The notes under the pieces were generated by a model, which was given only the letters and a program-made list of their open reading frames with translations, made no database searches and was not told the DNA's origin. Position numbers and translations under genes: made by a program. From a virus, in the IMG/VR virus record IMGVR_UViG_3300017717_000049, positions 1 through 28,374 of that record: a stretch of 28,374 bases of DNA; one strand, 5' to 3'. This document shows positions 21,044 through 27,805 of this stretch, piece after piece. Within the stretch, counting starts at the first letter, position 1. The number at the start of each line of letters is the position of its first letter.

Positions 21044-22117
21044 ATGGCTCAGGCAGATGGAGTTGTCGCAAACGCTAGTGGTGCAGCCGTAAGAGCTGAC
21101 ATCAACGATCAACTGGCGGCTGTTTTTACGAACCACAGTGGCGCAACTCAGCCAGCCACCATTTCGGCCCATCAATGGTGGTATGACGAAGCCAACAACA
21201 TTTTAAAAATTAGAAATGATGCAGATAGTGGCTGGATAAATGTCATTGATTTCAATACAGGTGCAGAAGGGGCCCTTCATGTACCGCTTGGCAGTACATC
21301 AAAAACGGCAATTCGTCCTGGTGCTGACGATGATTCAGGGTTTATTTTTGCCAAAGATAGTGGAAACAACCATCATGGTTTTTCCTTTGTTAGTGGCGGA
21401 ACTGAGTGGTTAAAGTTTAATCCCAGTACAACTCAGCCAAACCCAACTCTAAATTGGAAAACGTCCCTCACCACAAACATCGCTGATTACAGCACTCAGA
21501 ACGCTGATGCTGACGGCGTGCAATTTGTGCAAAGCGGTGGTATTGCATTTACTCGTTTTGCGGCACAACCTGTAACTGTAAATCGTGTCGCCACTGGTGG
21601 TGGTTCGCTTATTGCTTTCAATCGAGCTGGCAGCAGTGAAGGCAATATATCAGTTAGCGGAAGCACCGTAAGCTACAACGGTGCTCACTTGTCTCGATGG
21701 TCGCAACTACCAGGCAATGCGTCACGAATTGAGATTTTACGAGGCAGTGTCTTGACTAATCTTGACGAAATGTGTGAATGGGGTAATGAGGATAACGAGC
21801 AATTGAACCGCATGGAAGTAAGCAGCGTCGAGGGTGATGTCAATGTTTCAGGCGTGTTCCAATGTTGGGATGATGATGACCAAGTTTATGTAAATGATTT
21901 TTATTGTGCAATGACTGGTGACTTTGTCATTCGTGTTGCGCAAGGGACAACAGTTGCACGCGGTGATTTGTTAATGTCTGCCGGTGATGGAACGGCAAAA
22001 CCACAAGGCGACGACATTGTCCGTAGCAAGACTGTGGCAAAAGTCACTAGCACTGTGGTTTCCGAGACTTATGGCGATGGAAGCTACTGTGTCCCTTGTG
22101 TACTAATGGCTTGCTGA
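21044..22117 (+). CDS. Tail fibre-like protein with conserved C-terminal domain
   Basis: This 357-residue protein begins with an attachment module 'VRADINDQLAAVFTNHSGATQPATISAHQWWYDEANNILKIRNDADSGW', which I know from fibre proteins of marine phages. A repetitive middle follows. The C-terminal domain (about 185-357) reads 'SGSTVSYNGAHLSRWSQLPG...LDEMCEWGNEDNEQLNRMEVSSVEGDVNVSGVFQCWDDDDQVYVNDFYCAMTGDF...GDLLMSAGDGTAKPQ...SKTVAKVTSTVVSETYGDGSYCVPCVLMAC'. It is reminiscent of fibre auto-cleaving (peptidase G2/intramolecular chaperone) domains, but I cannot locate a catalytic residue with confidence. Its function is probably host attachment. It follows J directly. Confidence 0.8.
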   Translation: MAQADGVVANASGAAVRADINDQLAAVFTNHSGATQPATISAHQWWYDEANNILKIRNDADSGWINVIDFNTGAEGALHVPLGSTSKTAIRPGADDDSGFIFAKDSGNNHHGFSFVSGGTEWLKFNPSTTQPNPTLNWKTSLTTNIADYSTQNADADGVQFVQSGGIAFTRFAAQPVTVNRVATGGGSLIAFNRAGSSEGNISVSGSTVSYNGAHLSRWSQLPGNASRIEILRGSVLTNLDEMCEWGNEDNEQLNRMEVSSVEGDVNVSGVFQCWDDDDQVYVNDFYCAMTGDFVIRVAQGTTVARGDLLMSAGDGTAKPQGDDIVRSKTVAKVTSTVVSETYGDGSYCVPCVLMAC

Positions 22118-22118
22118 A

Positions 22119-23219
22119 ATGGCTGACAGAAAAATCTCAGAGTTAATTGATTTAACTGCTCCGGCTGACGGCGATGAATTTGTTGTCGTTGACATAAGTG
22201 AAGCAGCTGACGCAAACAAAAACAAAAAAATCACGTTCCAAAACCTTCACAAGACTGTTGGTGATGGAACGGCGTCGTCTCCATCAATCAGTTTTTTAAG
22301 CGATTCTGGTGTTGATGGGTTTTTCAAGCCTGCTCAGTCTGAAGTAGCTGTTGCTGTTGGTGGTGCGTATAGCAGCAAGTTCACTACAGCTGGGTTTCAG
22401 GTAGGCACTGGAACGGCAGCAGCACAGCTGCACCTGTTCAGCACCGACACGACTGATCAGGTCATCATCGAGAACACTGATGCTGGTCTGGATACAGCGC
22501 CTGATGTGGTGTTGTATCGCAATTCAGCGTCTCCTGCTGCTGATGACTTTCTCGGCAACCTGGAGTTTAGAGGCAAAAACGACGCTGCTGAAACCATTGC
22601 CTACGGCCAAGTTTTCACAAAAATAGCTGACGTAACTGATGGCAGCGAAGATGGCACGCTTCAGCTAATCACAATTGCTGCTGGCACCTCAGCTGCTCGT
22701 GTAACAGTAAAAAGCGACAAGGTTGGCATCAACGAGCCTGACCCACAGCATCCGCTTCACATTACGGAGTCGATCGCAAACACTGGTTTGTTCATCGAGT
22801 CAGCAGAAGCGGTCAGTGTCAGTGCTGCTGACATCACGCTGTATCACCACAGAGGTAGCAGCGTTTCTGGTCAAGACGCAGACGTCTTAAGCAGCATCAA
22901 CTTCCAAGGCAACAACGACGCTTCAACACCAGAGCAGATTCTGTTCGGCAGTATTTCAGCCAGCATCGTTGACGCCAGTGACACGACCGAAGACGGCAAG
23001 CTTGATTTCAAGGTGCAGTCTGCTGGAACATTGACGAGCATGGCTGCGATCACAGCAGCAAACGTCACGCTTGGCAGTCGTCCAATTTTGCCAACGCACA
23101 CGCCATCATCAGCGACTGCCACTGGTACGGCAGGAGAAGTGGCGTGGGATGCAAATTACATCTATATCTGTACTTCCACGAATGCCTGGAAACGGGTTGC
23201 TATTTCGACTTGGTCGTGA
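22119..23219 (+). CDS. Tail fibre-like protein with two tandem internal repeats
   Basis: This 366-residue protein begins one base after the previous stop. The first 50 residues, 'MADRKISELIDLTAPADGDEFVVVDISEA...KKITFQNLHK', are a docking module of the type K-I-S-E-L-x-x-L-x-x...V-V-D...K-K-I-T-x-x-N-L. The middle has two copies of a 105-108-residue unit (about 95-199 and 202-309): 'LHLFSTDTTDQVIIENTD...DVVLYRNSASPAADDFLGNLEFRGKNDAAETIAYGQVFTKI' and 'LHITESIANTGLFIESAE..DITLYHHRGSSVSGQDADVLSSINFQGNNDASTPEQILFGSISASI'. The tail 'GEVAWDANYIYICTSTNAWKRVAISTW' is a common fibre end. Probably trimeric and beta-structured; the receptor is unknown. Confidence 0.8.
   Translation: MADRKISELIDLTAPADGDEFVVVDISEAADANKNKKITFQNLHKTVGDGTASSPSISFLSDSGVDGFFKPAQSEVAVAVGGAYSSKFTTAGFQVGTGTAAAQLHLFSTDTTDQVIIENTDAGLDTAPDVVLYRNSASPAADDFLGNLEFRGKNDAAETIAYGQVFTKIADVTDGSEDGTLQLITIAAGTSAARVTVKSDKVGINEPDPQHPLHITESIANTGLFIESAEAVSVSAADITLYHHRGSSVSGQDADVLSSINFQGNNDASTPEQILFGSISASIVDASDTTEDGKLDFKVQSAGTLTSMAAITAANVTLGSRPILPTHTPSSATATGTAGEVAWDANYIYICTSTNAWKRVAISTWS
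22401..22715 (+). repeat. Internal fibre repeat, copy 1
   Basis: This is the coding stretch for residues about 95-199 of the fibre protein. It aligns by eye with the next copy (22722-23045) at a level where the sequence skeleton 'L-H-x...F/I-E-x-A/T...L-Y-x-x-x-G/S...L-G/S-x-x-x-F-x-G-x-N-D-A' is shared but most residues differ, so it is an old duplication or convergent fibre unit. Confidence 0.6.
22722..23045 (+). repeat. Internal fibre repeat, copy 2
   Basis: This is the second copy of the fibre unit, residues about 202-309, beginning 'VGINEPDPQHPLHITES', the common fibre phrase for a strand-turn, and ending 'DGKLDFKVQSAGTLTSMAAI'. It parallels copy 1's 'DGTLQLITIAAGTSAARVTV'. Repeat boundaries are approximate. 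Confidence 0.6.
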
Positions 23220-23245
23220 TGGCTGTAGCATTAGCAGGAGGTTGA
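23219..23245 (+). other. Eight-codon open frame overlapping the fibre stop
   Basis: ATG 23219 shares its A with the previous TGA and encodes MAVALAGG before TGA 23243-23245. The strong ribosome site AGGAGG (23236-23241) lies inside it, ten bases before the next fibre ATG at 23252. It might be a leader cistron that keeps ribosomes on the message, or chance. A second such mini-frame occurs at 27161. Confidence 0.25.
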
Positions 23246-23251
23246 GGGGTC

Positions 23252-24202
23252 ATGGCAAACGCGAAGATCACTGATCTCACTGAGCTAACAGCAGTTCAGG
23301 GATCTGACGTGCTGCCGATTGTTGACACGCTCAACGATCAGACCAAGAAAGTCACTGTGACCAATGTGGTTGCAACTGGCCTTGGTACAGGAGTTATTAC
23401 AACTGCCAAGATTGCTGACGATGCCGTCACTGCGGCAAAACTTGAGGACACAACAGTCACGGCAGGGAGCTACACGGTTGCCGATATAACTGTTGACGCG
23501 CAAGGTCGCTTAACAGCCGCGTCTAACGGAACAATCACGTTGGCTGATGGATCAGTCACTTATGCCAAGATTCAAGATGTCAGCGCAACTGACAAGTTGT
23601 TGGGCCGTAGCTCTTCTGGCGCGGGTGACGTAGAGGAGATTACATGCACTGCGGCTGGCCGTGCATTGCTTGATGATGCAGATGCTGCTGCACAACGTAC
23701 AACACTTGGTCTGGCGATTGGCGTTGACGTACAGGCTTTCGATGCTGACACCGCCAAGCTTGATGCTACGCAGACTTTCAGTGCAGCGCAGACGTTTACA
23801 GCGCAGTCAGTTCATAATGGCGGAATTGATTGCAACGGCGCTGTAGATATTGACGCGAACGTTGATGTTGCTGGATCATTTAATATCAATGGACCATACA
23901 AGCAAGTTGCAGAGGCTGTTTCTGCGCTAAACATTGATCTAAGCACCGGCAACTATTTTACGAAGACGATTAACGGCAACTCGACGTTCACCTTTAGCAA
24001 CCCCCCGGCTTCTGGAACGGTCGGTAGCTTTACGCTTGAACTGACCCACACCTCTGGAACGGTGACTTGGCCTACGTCAGTCAAGTTTCCGGCAGATACC
24101 GCACCAACACTTACGACGGGTAAGACCCATCTGTTTGTGTTTGTCACTGACGATGGCGGTACGCGCTATCGCGGTGCAGCTCTTGCTGACTACGTTACCT
24201 AA
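23252..24202 (+). CDS. Tail fibre-like protein A with duplicated C-terminal domain
   Basis: This 316-residue protein opens with the same docking module as the previous fibre ('MANAKITDLTELTAVQGSDVLPIVDTLNDQTKKVTVTNVV'). Strand repeats typical of phage fibres follow ('TTAKIADDAVTAAKLEDTTVTAGSYTVADITVDAQGRLTAASNGTI'), then a middle with 'LLGRSSSGAGDVEEI' and 'RTTLGLAIGVDVQAFDADTAKL'. The last 103 residues ('GPYKQVAEAV...RYRGAALADYVT') recur with about 15 changes in a second gene at 24667. A very good ribosome site (AGGAGG, then GAGG) precedes it. It is likely a side or tip fibre, trimeric. Confidence 0.82.
   Translation: MANAKITDLTELTAVQGSDVLPIVDTLNDQTKKVTVTNVVATGLGTGVITTAKIADDAVTAAKLEDTTVTAGSYTVADITVDAQGRLTAASNGTITLADGSVTYAKIQDVSATDKLLGRSSSGAGDVEEITCTAAGRALLDDADAAAQRTTLGLAIGVDVQAFDADTAKLDATQTFSAAQTFTAQSVHNGGIDCNGAVDIDANVDVAGSFNINGPYKQVAEAVSALNIDLSTGNYFTKTINGNSTFTFSNPPASGTVGSFTLELTHTSGTVTWPTSVKFPADTAPTLTTGKTHLFVFVTDDGGTRYRGAALADYVT
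23891..24202 (+). repeat. Duplicated fibre C-terminal domain, copy 1
   Basis: The 312 bases encode a 103-residue domain plus stop. A copy of exactly the same length, without any insertion or deletion, sits at 24865-25176. By eye about 15 of 103 residues differ, most by conservative swaps (T/S, N/S, A/S), and many synonymous changes have accumulated. Confidence 0.88.
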
Positions 24203-24207
24203 GTCCA

Positions 24208-24663
24208 ATGGCGATCCAGCTTAAGCGCAGCAGTACAGCTCACAAGCGGCCGACTCCATCAGCGATGTCGGCTGGCGAAGTGCTGGTCAACAACAATGCA
24301 GCATCACCTGGTCTGTTTTTTAAGGGCAGTGATGGTGCTTTGGTCAAAGCTGGCCCTGTCCATATTGGTAGCAGCGCTCCAAACGCTTCACCTGCCGGTC
24401 AATCTGGCGTTCAAAAGGGTGAGCAATGGCTTGATACGAGTGTCACCCCAAACAAGCTGAAGGTCTATGACGGCACTCAATGGGTTTCGACAACGCCTAC
24501 GGTGTCAGAAGGCGGTCAGGGTGCAATTCTTCAGAACCTGCAAACTATCGACGCTGATGTAACTTTGACGAGTTCGTATAATGGCTTTAGTGTTGGACCG
24601 GTTGCGGTGGACACTGGCGTCACAGTCACTGTTTCAGCCGGGTCTACCTGGCACATCATCTAA
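24208..24663 (+). CDS. Fibre-like protein with tropism-type N-terminus (151 aa)
   Basis: The N-terminus 'MAIQLKRSSTAHKRPTPSAMSAGEVLVNNNAASPGLFFKGSDGALVKAGPV' matches the docking module used at the start of many phage fibres and host-specificity proteins ('I-Q-L/I-K-R-S...A-x-x-P...L-x-x-G-E-x-x-x-N...P-x-L-F-F-K'). The rest has 'GEQWLDTSVTPNKLKVYDGTQWVSTTP' (a fibre phrase for a tryptophan-flanked strand pair) and a final set of strands. At 151 residues it is short for a full fibre and may be an adaptor that joins the tail to a longer partner. The gap to the previous gene is only 5 bases, so co-translation with fibre A is likely. Confidence 0.78.
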   Translation: MAIQLKRSSTAHKRPTPSAMSAGEVLVNNNAASPGLFFKGSDGALVKAGPVHIGSSAPNASPAGQSGVQKGEQWLDTSVTPNKLKVYDGTQWVSTTPTVSEGGQGAILQNLQTIDADVTLTSSYNGFSVGPVAVDTGVTVTVSAGSTWHII

Positions 24664-24666
24664 ATC

Positions 24667-25176
24667 ATGTCCTACGGAACAGTCAAAGTCAATCAGATCA
24701 CGACCAGCACCCAGACGGTGACGGTCGATGATTTGACGGTAAACGGTCTTACGTCGTCATCTATCGGCAGCACGGTCCAGGGCTACGATGCTGACACGAC
24801 AAAAAACGACGTTGCTAACACGTTTACAGCCCTGCAAACGTTGAATGCGGGACTTGCGGTAGATGGGCCATATAAGCAGGCAGTAGAAGCTGTTAGCTCT
24901 ACTTCCATCGACTTATCCACTGGAAATTATTTTACGAAGACGATTTCTGGCAACACCACTTTTACGTTTACCAACCCTCCGTCGTCTGGAACGGTGGGCA
25001 GCTTTACGTTAGAGCTGACGCATTCTTCTGGAACGGTGACGTGGCCATCTTCAGTGAAGTTCCCTGCTGATACTGCACCGACTTTGACTGCTGGCAAGAC
25101 TCATTTATTTGTGTTTGTGACAGATAATGGCGGTAGCCGTTATCGCGGCGCTGCACTTGCTGATTACGTCAACTAA
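24667..25176 (+). CDS. Tail fibre-like protein B sharing domain with fibre A
   Basis: This 169-residue protein has a short N-terminus 'SYGTVKVNQITTSTQTVTVDDL' (I recognise 'M-S-x-G-x-x-K-V-N-x-I-T-x-S-T-Q' as a common start in cyanophage structural proteins). A segment 'VQGYDADTTKNDVANTFTALQTL' parallels fibre A, and then comes the duplicated 103-residue domain to the end ('RYRGAALADYVN'). It has no long shaft, so it could cap or sit near the base of the fibre network, or bind the same receptor type as fibre A. It starts three bases after the preceding gene. Function is inferred from domain sharing. Confidence 0.8.
   Translation: MSYGTVKVNQITTSTQTVTVDDLTVNGLTSSSIGSTVQGYDADTTKNDVANTFTALQTLNAGLAVDGPYKQAVEAVSSTSIDLSTGNYFTKTISGNTTFTFTNPPSSGTVGSFTLELTHSSGTVTWPSSVKFPADTAPTLTAGKTHLFVFVTDNGGSRYRGAALADYVN
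24865..25176 (+). repeat. Duplicated fibre C-terminal domain, copy 2
   Basis: This is the second copy of the 312-base unit at 23891-24202; both end in TAA right after A-L-A-D-Y-V-T/N. The equal length and shared flanking phrase (D-A-D-T-x-K-x-D) indicate tandem gene duplication or recombination between fibre genes. Confidence 0.88.
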
Positions 25177-25184
25177 AGAAGAAC

Positions 25185-26495
25185 ATGGATCCGATTACCA
25201 CACAAGTCACGCTTGGAGCCGCTGGAGCGGGTGGGGTAGAAGATTATTGGATTGCAACGTACACAGGAGGCTACGGCCGAGGCGTGGATATTGATAGTGA
25301 TGGAAATGTCTATACCACTGGTAATTTTTCAGAATCTGGTGAAAATAGAATATGGATTACAAAACATGATGCTTCAGGAGTTATTCAGTGGCAACGCAGG
25401 CTGACCGGTCTATCTAATGAAAGTGACACGGTTTCTGATCTAGCAGTTGATAGCTCAGGCAATGTTTATATTGCTGGTTTTACCAAGTCTTATGGCGCAG
25501 GAGATACGGATGTTTATCTTGCAAAATATAATACTTCAGGGGTTATTCAGTGGCAACGCAGCTTAGGTAGTACGGGCGATGACCGAAGTTTTTCTGTAGC
25601 AACTGACAGCTCAGGAAATGCTTATGTCACTGGCTACGACCTGGTAGGCACTGGAAGCCGTGATGTTATTACTGCCAAATATAATAGTTCAGGAACTTTG
25701 CAATGGCAGCGCAATTTACAAGGGATAAATCCCAATAATGTTAGCGACGAAGGTCATGGCATAGCAGTAGACAGTTCGAGCAATATCTATGTTGCTGGAT
25801 ACCATCGAGATCGTACCACTAGTACTTACCACAATGGTTTGCTTATCAAATACAACTCTTCAGGCACTATCCAATGGCAACGGAGCCTGACCACATCAGG
25901 CTTACTAGAAGAGCAATTTCTCGCTGTAGCAACTGATAGTTCAGGAAATGTTTATGTCACTGGCTTCACTGGTGGAACAGGCGCAGGCAATGAAGATATT
26001 TTGACTGCGAAATATAATTCTTCAGGCACTCTTCAGTGGCAACGAATTTTAGGCGATATACAGAACGACAACGGCTTCGGGATAGGAGTTGACGGCTCAA
26101 GCAATGTTTATGTCCTTGGAATTTACAGGGAGCCCAGCACCAACAACCGTTTCTTGATCGCAAAATACAATTCATCAGGCACTATTCAATGGCAACGCCA
26201 ATTAACTACTTCATCCTCTGATACACCCGATGCAATAGCAGTTGATAACGCAGGCAACGTTTATGTTGTTGGAGGCACGGGCAGCACAGGTATAATCGCA
26301 AAACTTCCTGGCGACGGATCATTGACTGGTACATATGGCAGCTTTACATACTCTTCCGCGTCGCTGACATCCGCCACATCTTCACTAAGTAGCTTTACTC
26401 CATCTATTAGCGATTTTGCGGCGTCGCTAACCAGCTCTTCTGCATCGCTTACTGACGCTGCTGCCAGTTTCACCTCGTCCACCACCACTCTCTAA
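25185..26495 (+). CDS. Seven-bladed beta-propeller tail-associated protein
   Basis: This 436-residue protein is made of repeats of about 52 residues. The motif 'D-S-S-G-N-V-Y-V-x-G' occurs seven times (near residues 38, 89, 141, 196, 251, 302, 354), followed each time but the last by 'A-K-Y-N-S-S-G-x-x-Q-W-Q-R' (QWQR at 68, 122, 173, 229, 284, 335). This is the SBBP-type beta-propeller repeat. An N-terminal 'YWIATY' probably closes the ring, as a velcro strand. The last 55 residues are Ser/Thr/Ala-rich with a pseudo-repeat 'S-A-S-L-T'. No signal peptide. It lies among fibres, so it is probably a virion adhesin that binds a surface glycan or protein. No enzymatic residues are seen. Confidence 0.85.
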   Translation: MDPITTQVTLGAAGAGGVEDYWIATYTGGYGRGVDIDSDGNVYTTGNFSESGENRIWITKHDASGVIQWQRRLTGLSNESDTVSDLAVDSSGNVYIAGFTKSYGAGDTDVYLAKYNTSGVIQWQRSLGSTGDDRSFSVATDSSGNAYVTGYDLVGTGSRDVITAKYNSSGTLQWQRNLQGINPNNVSDEGHGIAVDSSSNIYVAGYHRDRTTSTYHNGLLIKYNSSGTIQWQRSLTTSGLLEEQFLAVATDSSGNVYVTGFTGGTGAGNEDILTAKYNSSGTLQWQRILGDIQNDNGFGIGVDGSSNVYVLGIYREPSTNNRFLIAKYNSSGTIQWQRQLTTSSSDTPDAIAVDNAGNVYVVGGTGSTGIIAKLPGDGSLTGTYGSFTYSSASLTSATSSLSSFTPSISDFAASLTSSSASLTDAAASFTSSTTTL

Positions 26496-26499
26496 GGAC

Positions 26500-26967
26500 A
26501 TGGCTTTCGCTTTTATCACTGACAACGCTATTGAGCAGTATCCAGTCGGATCTGTTGAAATCAAAAGGCGTTTTCCTGGCACAAGTTTTACGGTGCCTCT
26601 GGAGGGTCAAGACCTTTCAAAATTTGGTGTTGCCGAAGTCGCATTAACCGATCAACCAACAATCGATCGCAACACGCAAAAATTTGAGGAAGGCACGCCT
26701 GTGCTCGACGGCAGCACCTGGCGTCAGGCCTGGAACGTTATCGAGCTGTCCACTGAAGAGCTGCAGCAACTTGAAGACACTAAGGCAGCTTCAGTTCGTG
26801 CAACACGCAATCAGAAGCTGACTGATACTGACTGGACGCAGATGGCTGATAGCCCCTTGGCTTCTGACAAGAAAACTGAATGGGCTACTTATCGCCAGAG
26901 TCTGCGGGATTTGCCGACAGCTGGCGGTTTTCCTCATACGATGACTTGGCCTGAAGAGCCGTCCTGA
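26500..26967 (+). CDS. Tail fibre assembly chaperone-like protein
   Basis: The 155-residue protein ends with the signature of phage tail fibre assembly chaperones: 'ASVRATRNQKLTDTDWTQMADSPLASDKKTEWATYRQSLRDLPTAGGFPHTMTWPEEP'. The diagnostic steps are R-N-x-x-L-x-x-T-D-W, 'A-x-x-x-Y-R-Q-x-L-R-D-L-P' and the final 'W-P-x-x-P'. The N-terminal 80 residues are a variable beta domain. These proteins help fold or trimerise fibres and may stay attached. It lies behind the fibre block and is read with AAGGAC just upstream. The association with the neighbouring fibres is functional inference; the family call is firm. Confidence 0.85.
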   Translation: MAFAFITDNAIEQYPVGSVEIKRRFPGTSFTVPLEGQDLSKFGVAEVALTDQPTIDRNTQKFEEGTPVLDGSTWRQAWNVIELSTEELQQLEDTKAASVRATRNQKLTDTDWTQMADSPLASDKKTEWATYRQSLRDLPTAGGFPHTMTWPEEPS

Positions 26968-27158
26968 TGCAACGTCCTGACCCAATGATTGCTGGCAAGC
27001 CAGGCGCAGAAGACACCGAAGCAATGTCTAATCGCATGGCTTGGCTGGAAGAATTGTTTTTCCTTGATGGGCGCGACATGATCAGCCATCCGCAGCATGG
27101 TCTGTTTACGGGCTTGGCGAACAAGTACAAAAATCTGCAGTCCACAGATGGCTACTAG
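26967..27158 (+). CDS. Hypothetical 63-aa protein
   Basis: The start overlaps the preceding stop (TGATG). The product has a Pro/Asp-rich N-terminus, then 'NRMAWLEELFFLDGRDMISHPQHGLFTGLANKYKNL', a helix with bulky hydrophobics and a C-terminal helix. I recall small proteins ending in 'D-x-R-x-x-x-H-P-x-H-G-L-Y/F-T-G-L' behind fibre genes in cyanophages, unassigned. It carries no membrane span. It is likely a small structural or assembly protein of the fibre operon. Confidence 0.65.
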   Translation: MQRPDPMIAGKPGAEDTEAMSNRMAWLEELFFLDGRDMISHPQHGLFTGLANKYKNLQSTDGY

Positions 27159-27160
27159 CG

Positions 27161-27181
27161 ATGGCCGTTATAGTGGTTTGA
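27161..27181 (+). other. Six-codon open frame before a strong ribosome site
   Basis: ATG GCC GTT ATA GTG GTT TGA encodes MAVIVV. Its stop touches the AGGAGG ribosome site (27181-27186), which lies six bases ahead of the next ATG at 27193. It resembles the mini-frame at 23219 in both opening (MAV) and placement. Low confidence as a functional element. Confidence 0.2.
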
Positions 27182-27192
27182 GGAGGTGACTC

Positions 27193-27531
27193 ATGGCTGT
27201 CAACCCTGGAACCTATAACTTCGAGGTGCAGCGGGCAGCAGACTGGTCTGTGCTTCTGCAATTTAAAGACAGCAGCAATGCTGCGATCAATCTGACAGGT
27301 GCCACGGTTGCTGCTCAGGCGTGGGACAAAACGCGAGCTACAAAATATGCTGACTTTGGCGTCGCTTATACAAGCCGCAGTAATGGCCAAGTCACCATCA
27401 GCTTGACTGACACACAGACGGCTGAGTTTCCCGACTCGCTTTATTACGACGTATTGGTCACAAATTCTGCAGGGACAAAGGAGTATTACTTAGAAGGGAT
27501 TATTACTGTCGATCAGTCGTATACAAGATGA
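27193..27531 (+). CDS. Small beta-sandwich structural protein (112 aa)
   Basis: AGGAGG at 27181-27186 gives a strong start. The product reads 'PGTYNFEVQRAADWSVLLQFKDSSNAAINLTGATVAAQAWDK' and 'NGQVTISLTDTQTAEFPDSLYYDVLVTNSAGTKEYYLEGIITVDQS'. That is an Ig-like strand succession matching small structural proteins of many phages ('Q-G-x-D-W...L-x-L-x-D-x-x-G-x-x-I-N-L-T-G-x-x-x...A-Q-x-R' types). It could be a virion decoration or fibre-attachment protein. It overlaps the next gene by four bases (ATGA). Confidence 0.75.
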   Translation: MAVNPGTYNFEVQRAADWSVLLQFKDSSNAAINLTGATVAAQAWDKTRATKYADFGVAYTSRSNGQVTISLTDTQTAEFPDSLYYDVLVTNSAGTKEYYLEGIITVDQSYTR

Positions 27532-27761
27532 CACAAGTTAACGTCACCACTCAGAAGAACACAGTCACGGTTAATACCAGTGGCCAGCTGACGACAGTCA
27601 CGGCTACTACTGCTGGGCCGCAAGGCCCTCCAGGCGACTTTGATTTAGTTCAGTCCAGCAAGGTAGACAAATCGGTCATTTACTATGACCAATCAGCCGA
27701 TACTTTTCGTGCTGATAATGTTTACACTACTGAGACACTTACGGATGGCGGGTCGTTTTAG
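27528..27761 (+). CDS. Short fibre-associated protein with collagen-like turn (77 aa)
   Basis: The ATG overlaps the previous stop by four bases. The product is Thr/Val-rich in the first 28 residues (alternating strand pattern, 'VNVTTQKNTVTVNTSGQLTTVTATT'), then has 'AGPQGPPGDF', a single collagen-like G-P-x-G-P-P-G turn common at phage fibre joints. It ends in 'VDKSVIYYDQSADTFRADNVYTTETL', a strand pair seen at fibre bases. It is probably a small adaptor partner for the following fibre. The 44 bases after it hold no gene I can see. Confidence 0.65.
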   Translation: MTQVNVTTQKNTVTVNTSGQLTTVTATTAGPQGPPGDFDLVQSSKVDKSVIYYDQSADTFRADNVYTTETLTDGGSF

Positions 27762-27805
27762 ACACCCATCTTTTTACGCCTGGATATTCCCACCATCCTT
27801 GAGTC

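Noticed and set aside
25380-26220. Regularly spaced repeats (TTCAGTGGCAACG-like) that could look like a CRISPR array
   Set aside because: The repeats are in frame, spaced by about 150-170 bases that encode blades, and vary at synonymous positions. They are coding repeats of a beta-propeller.
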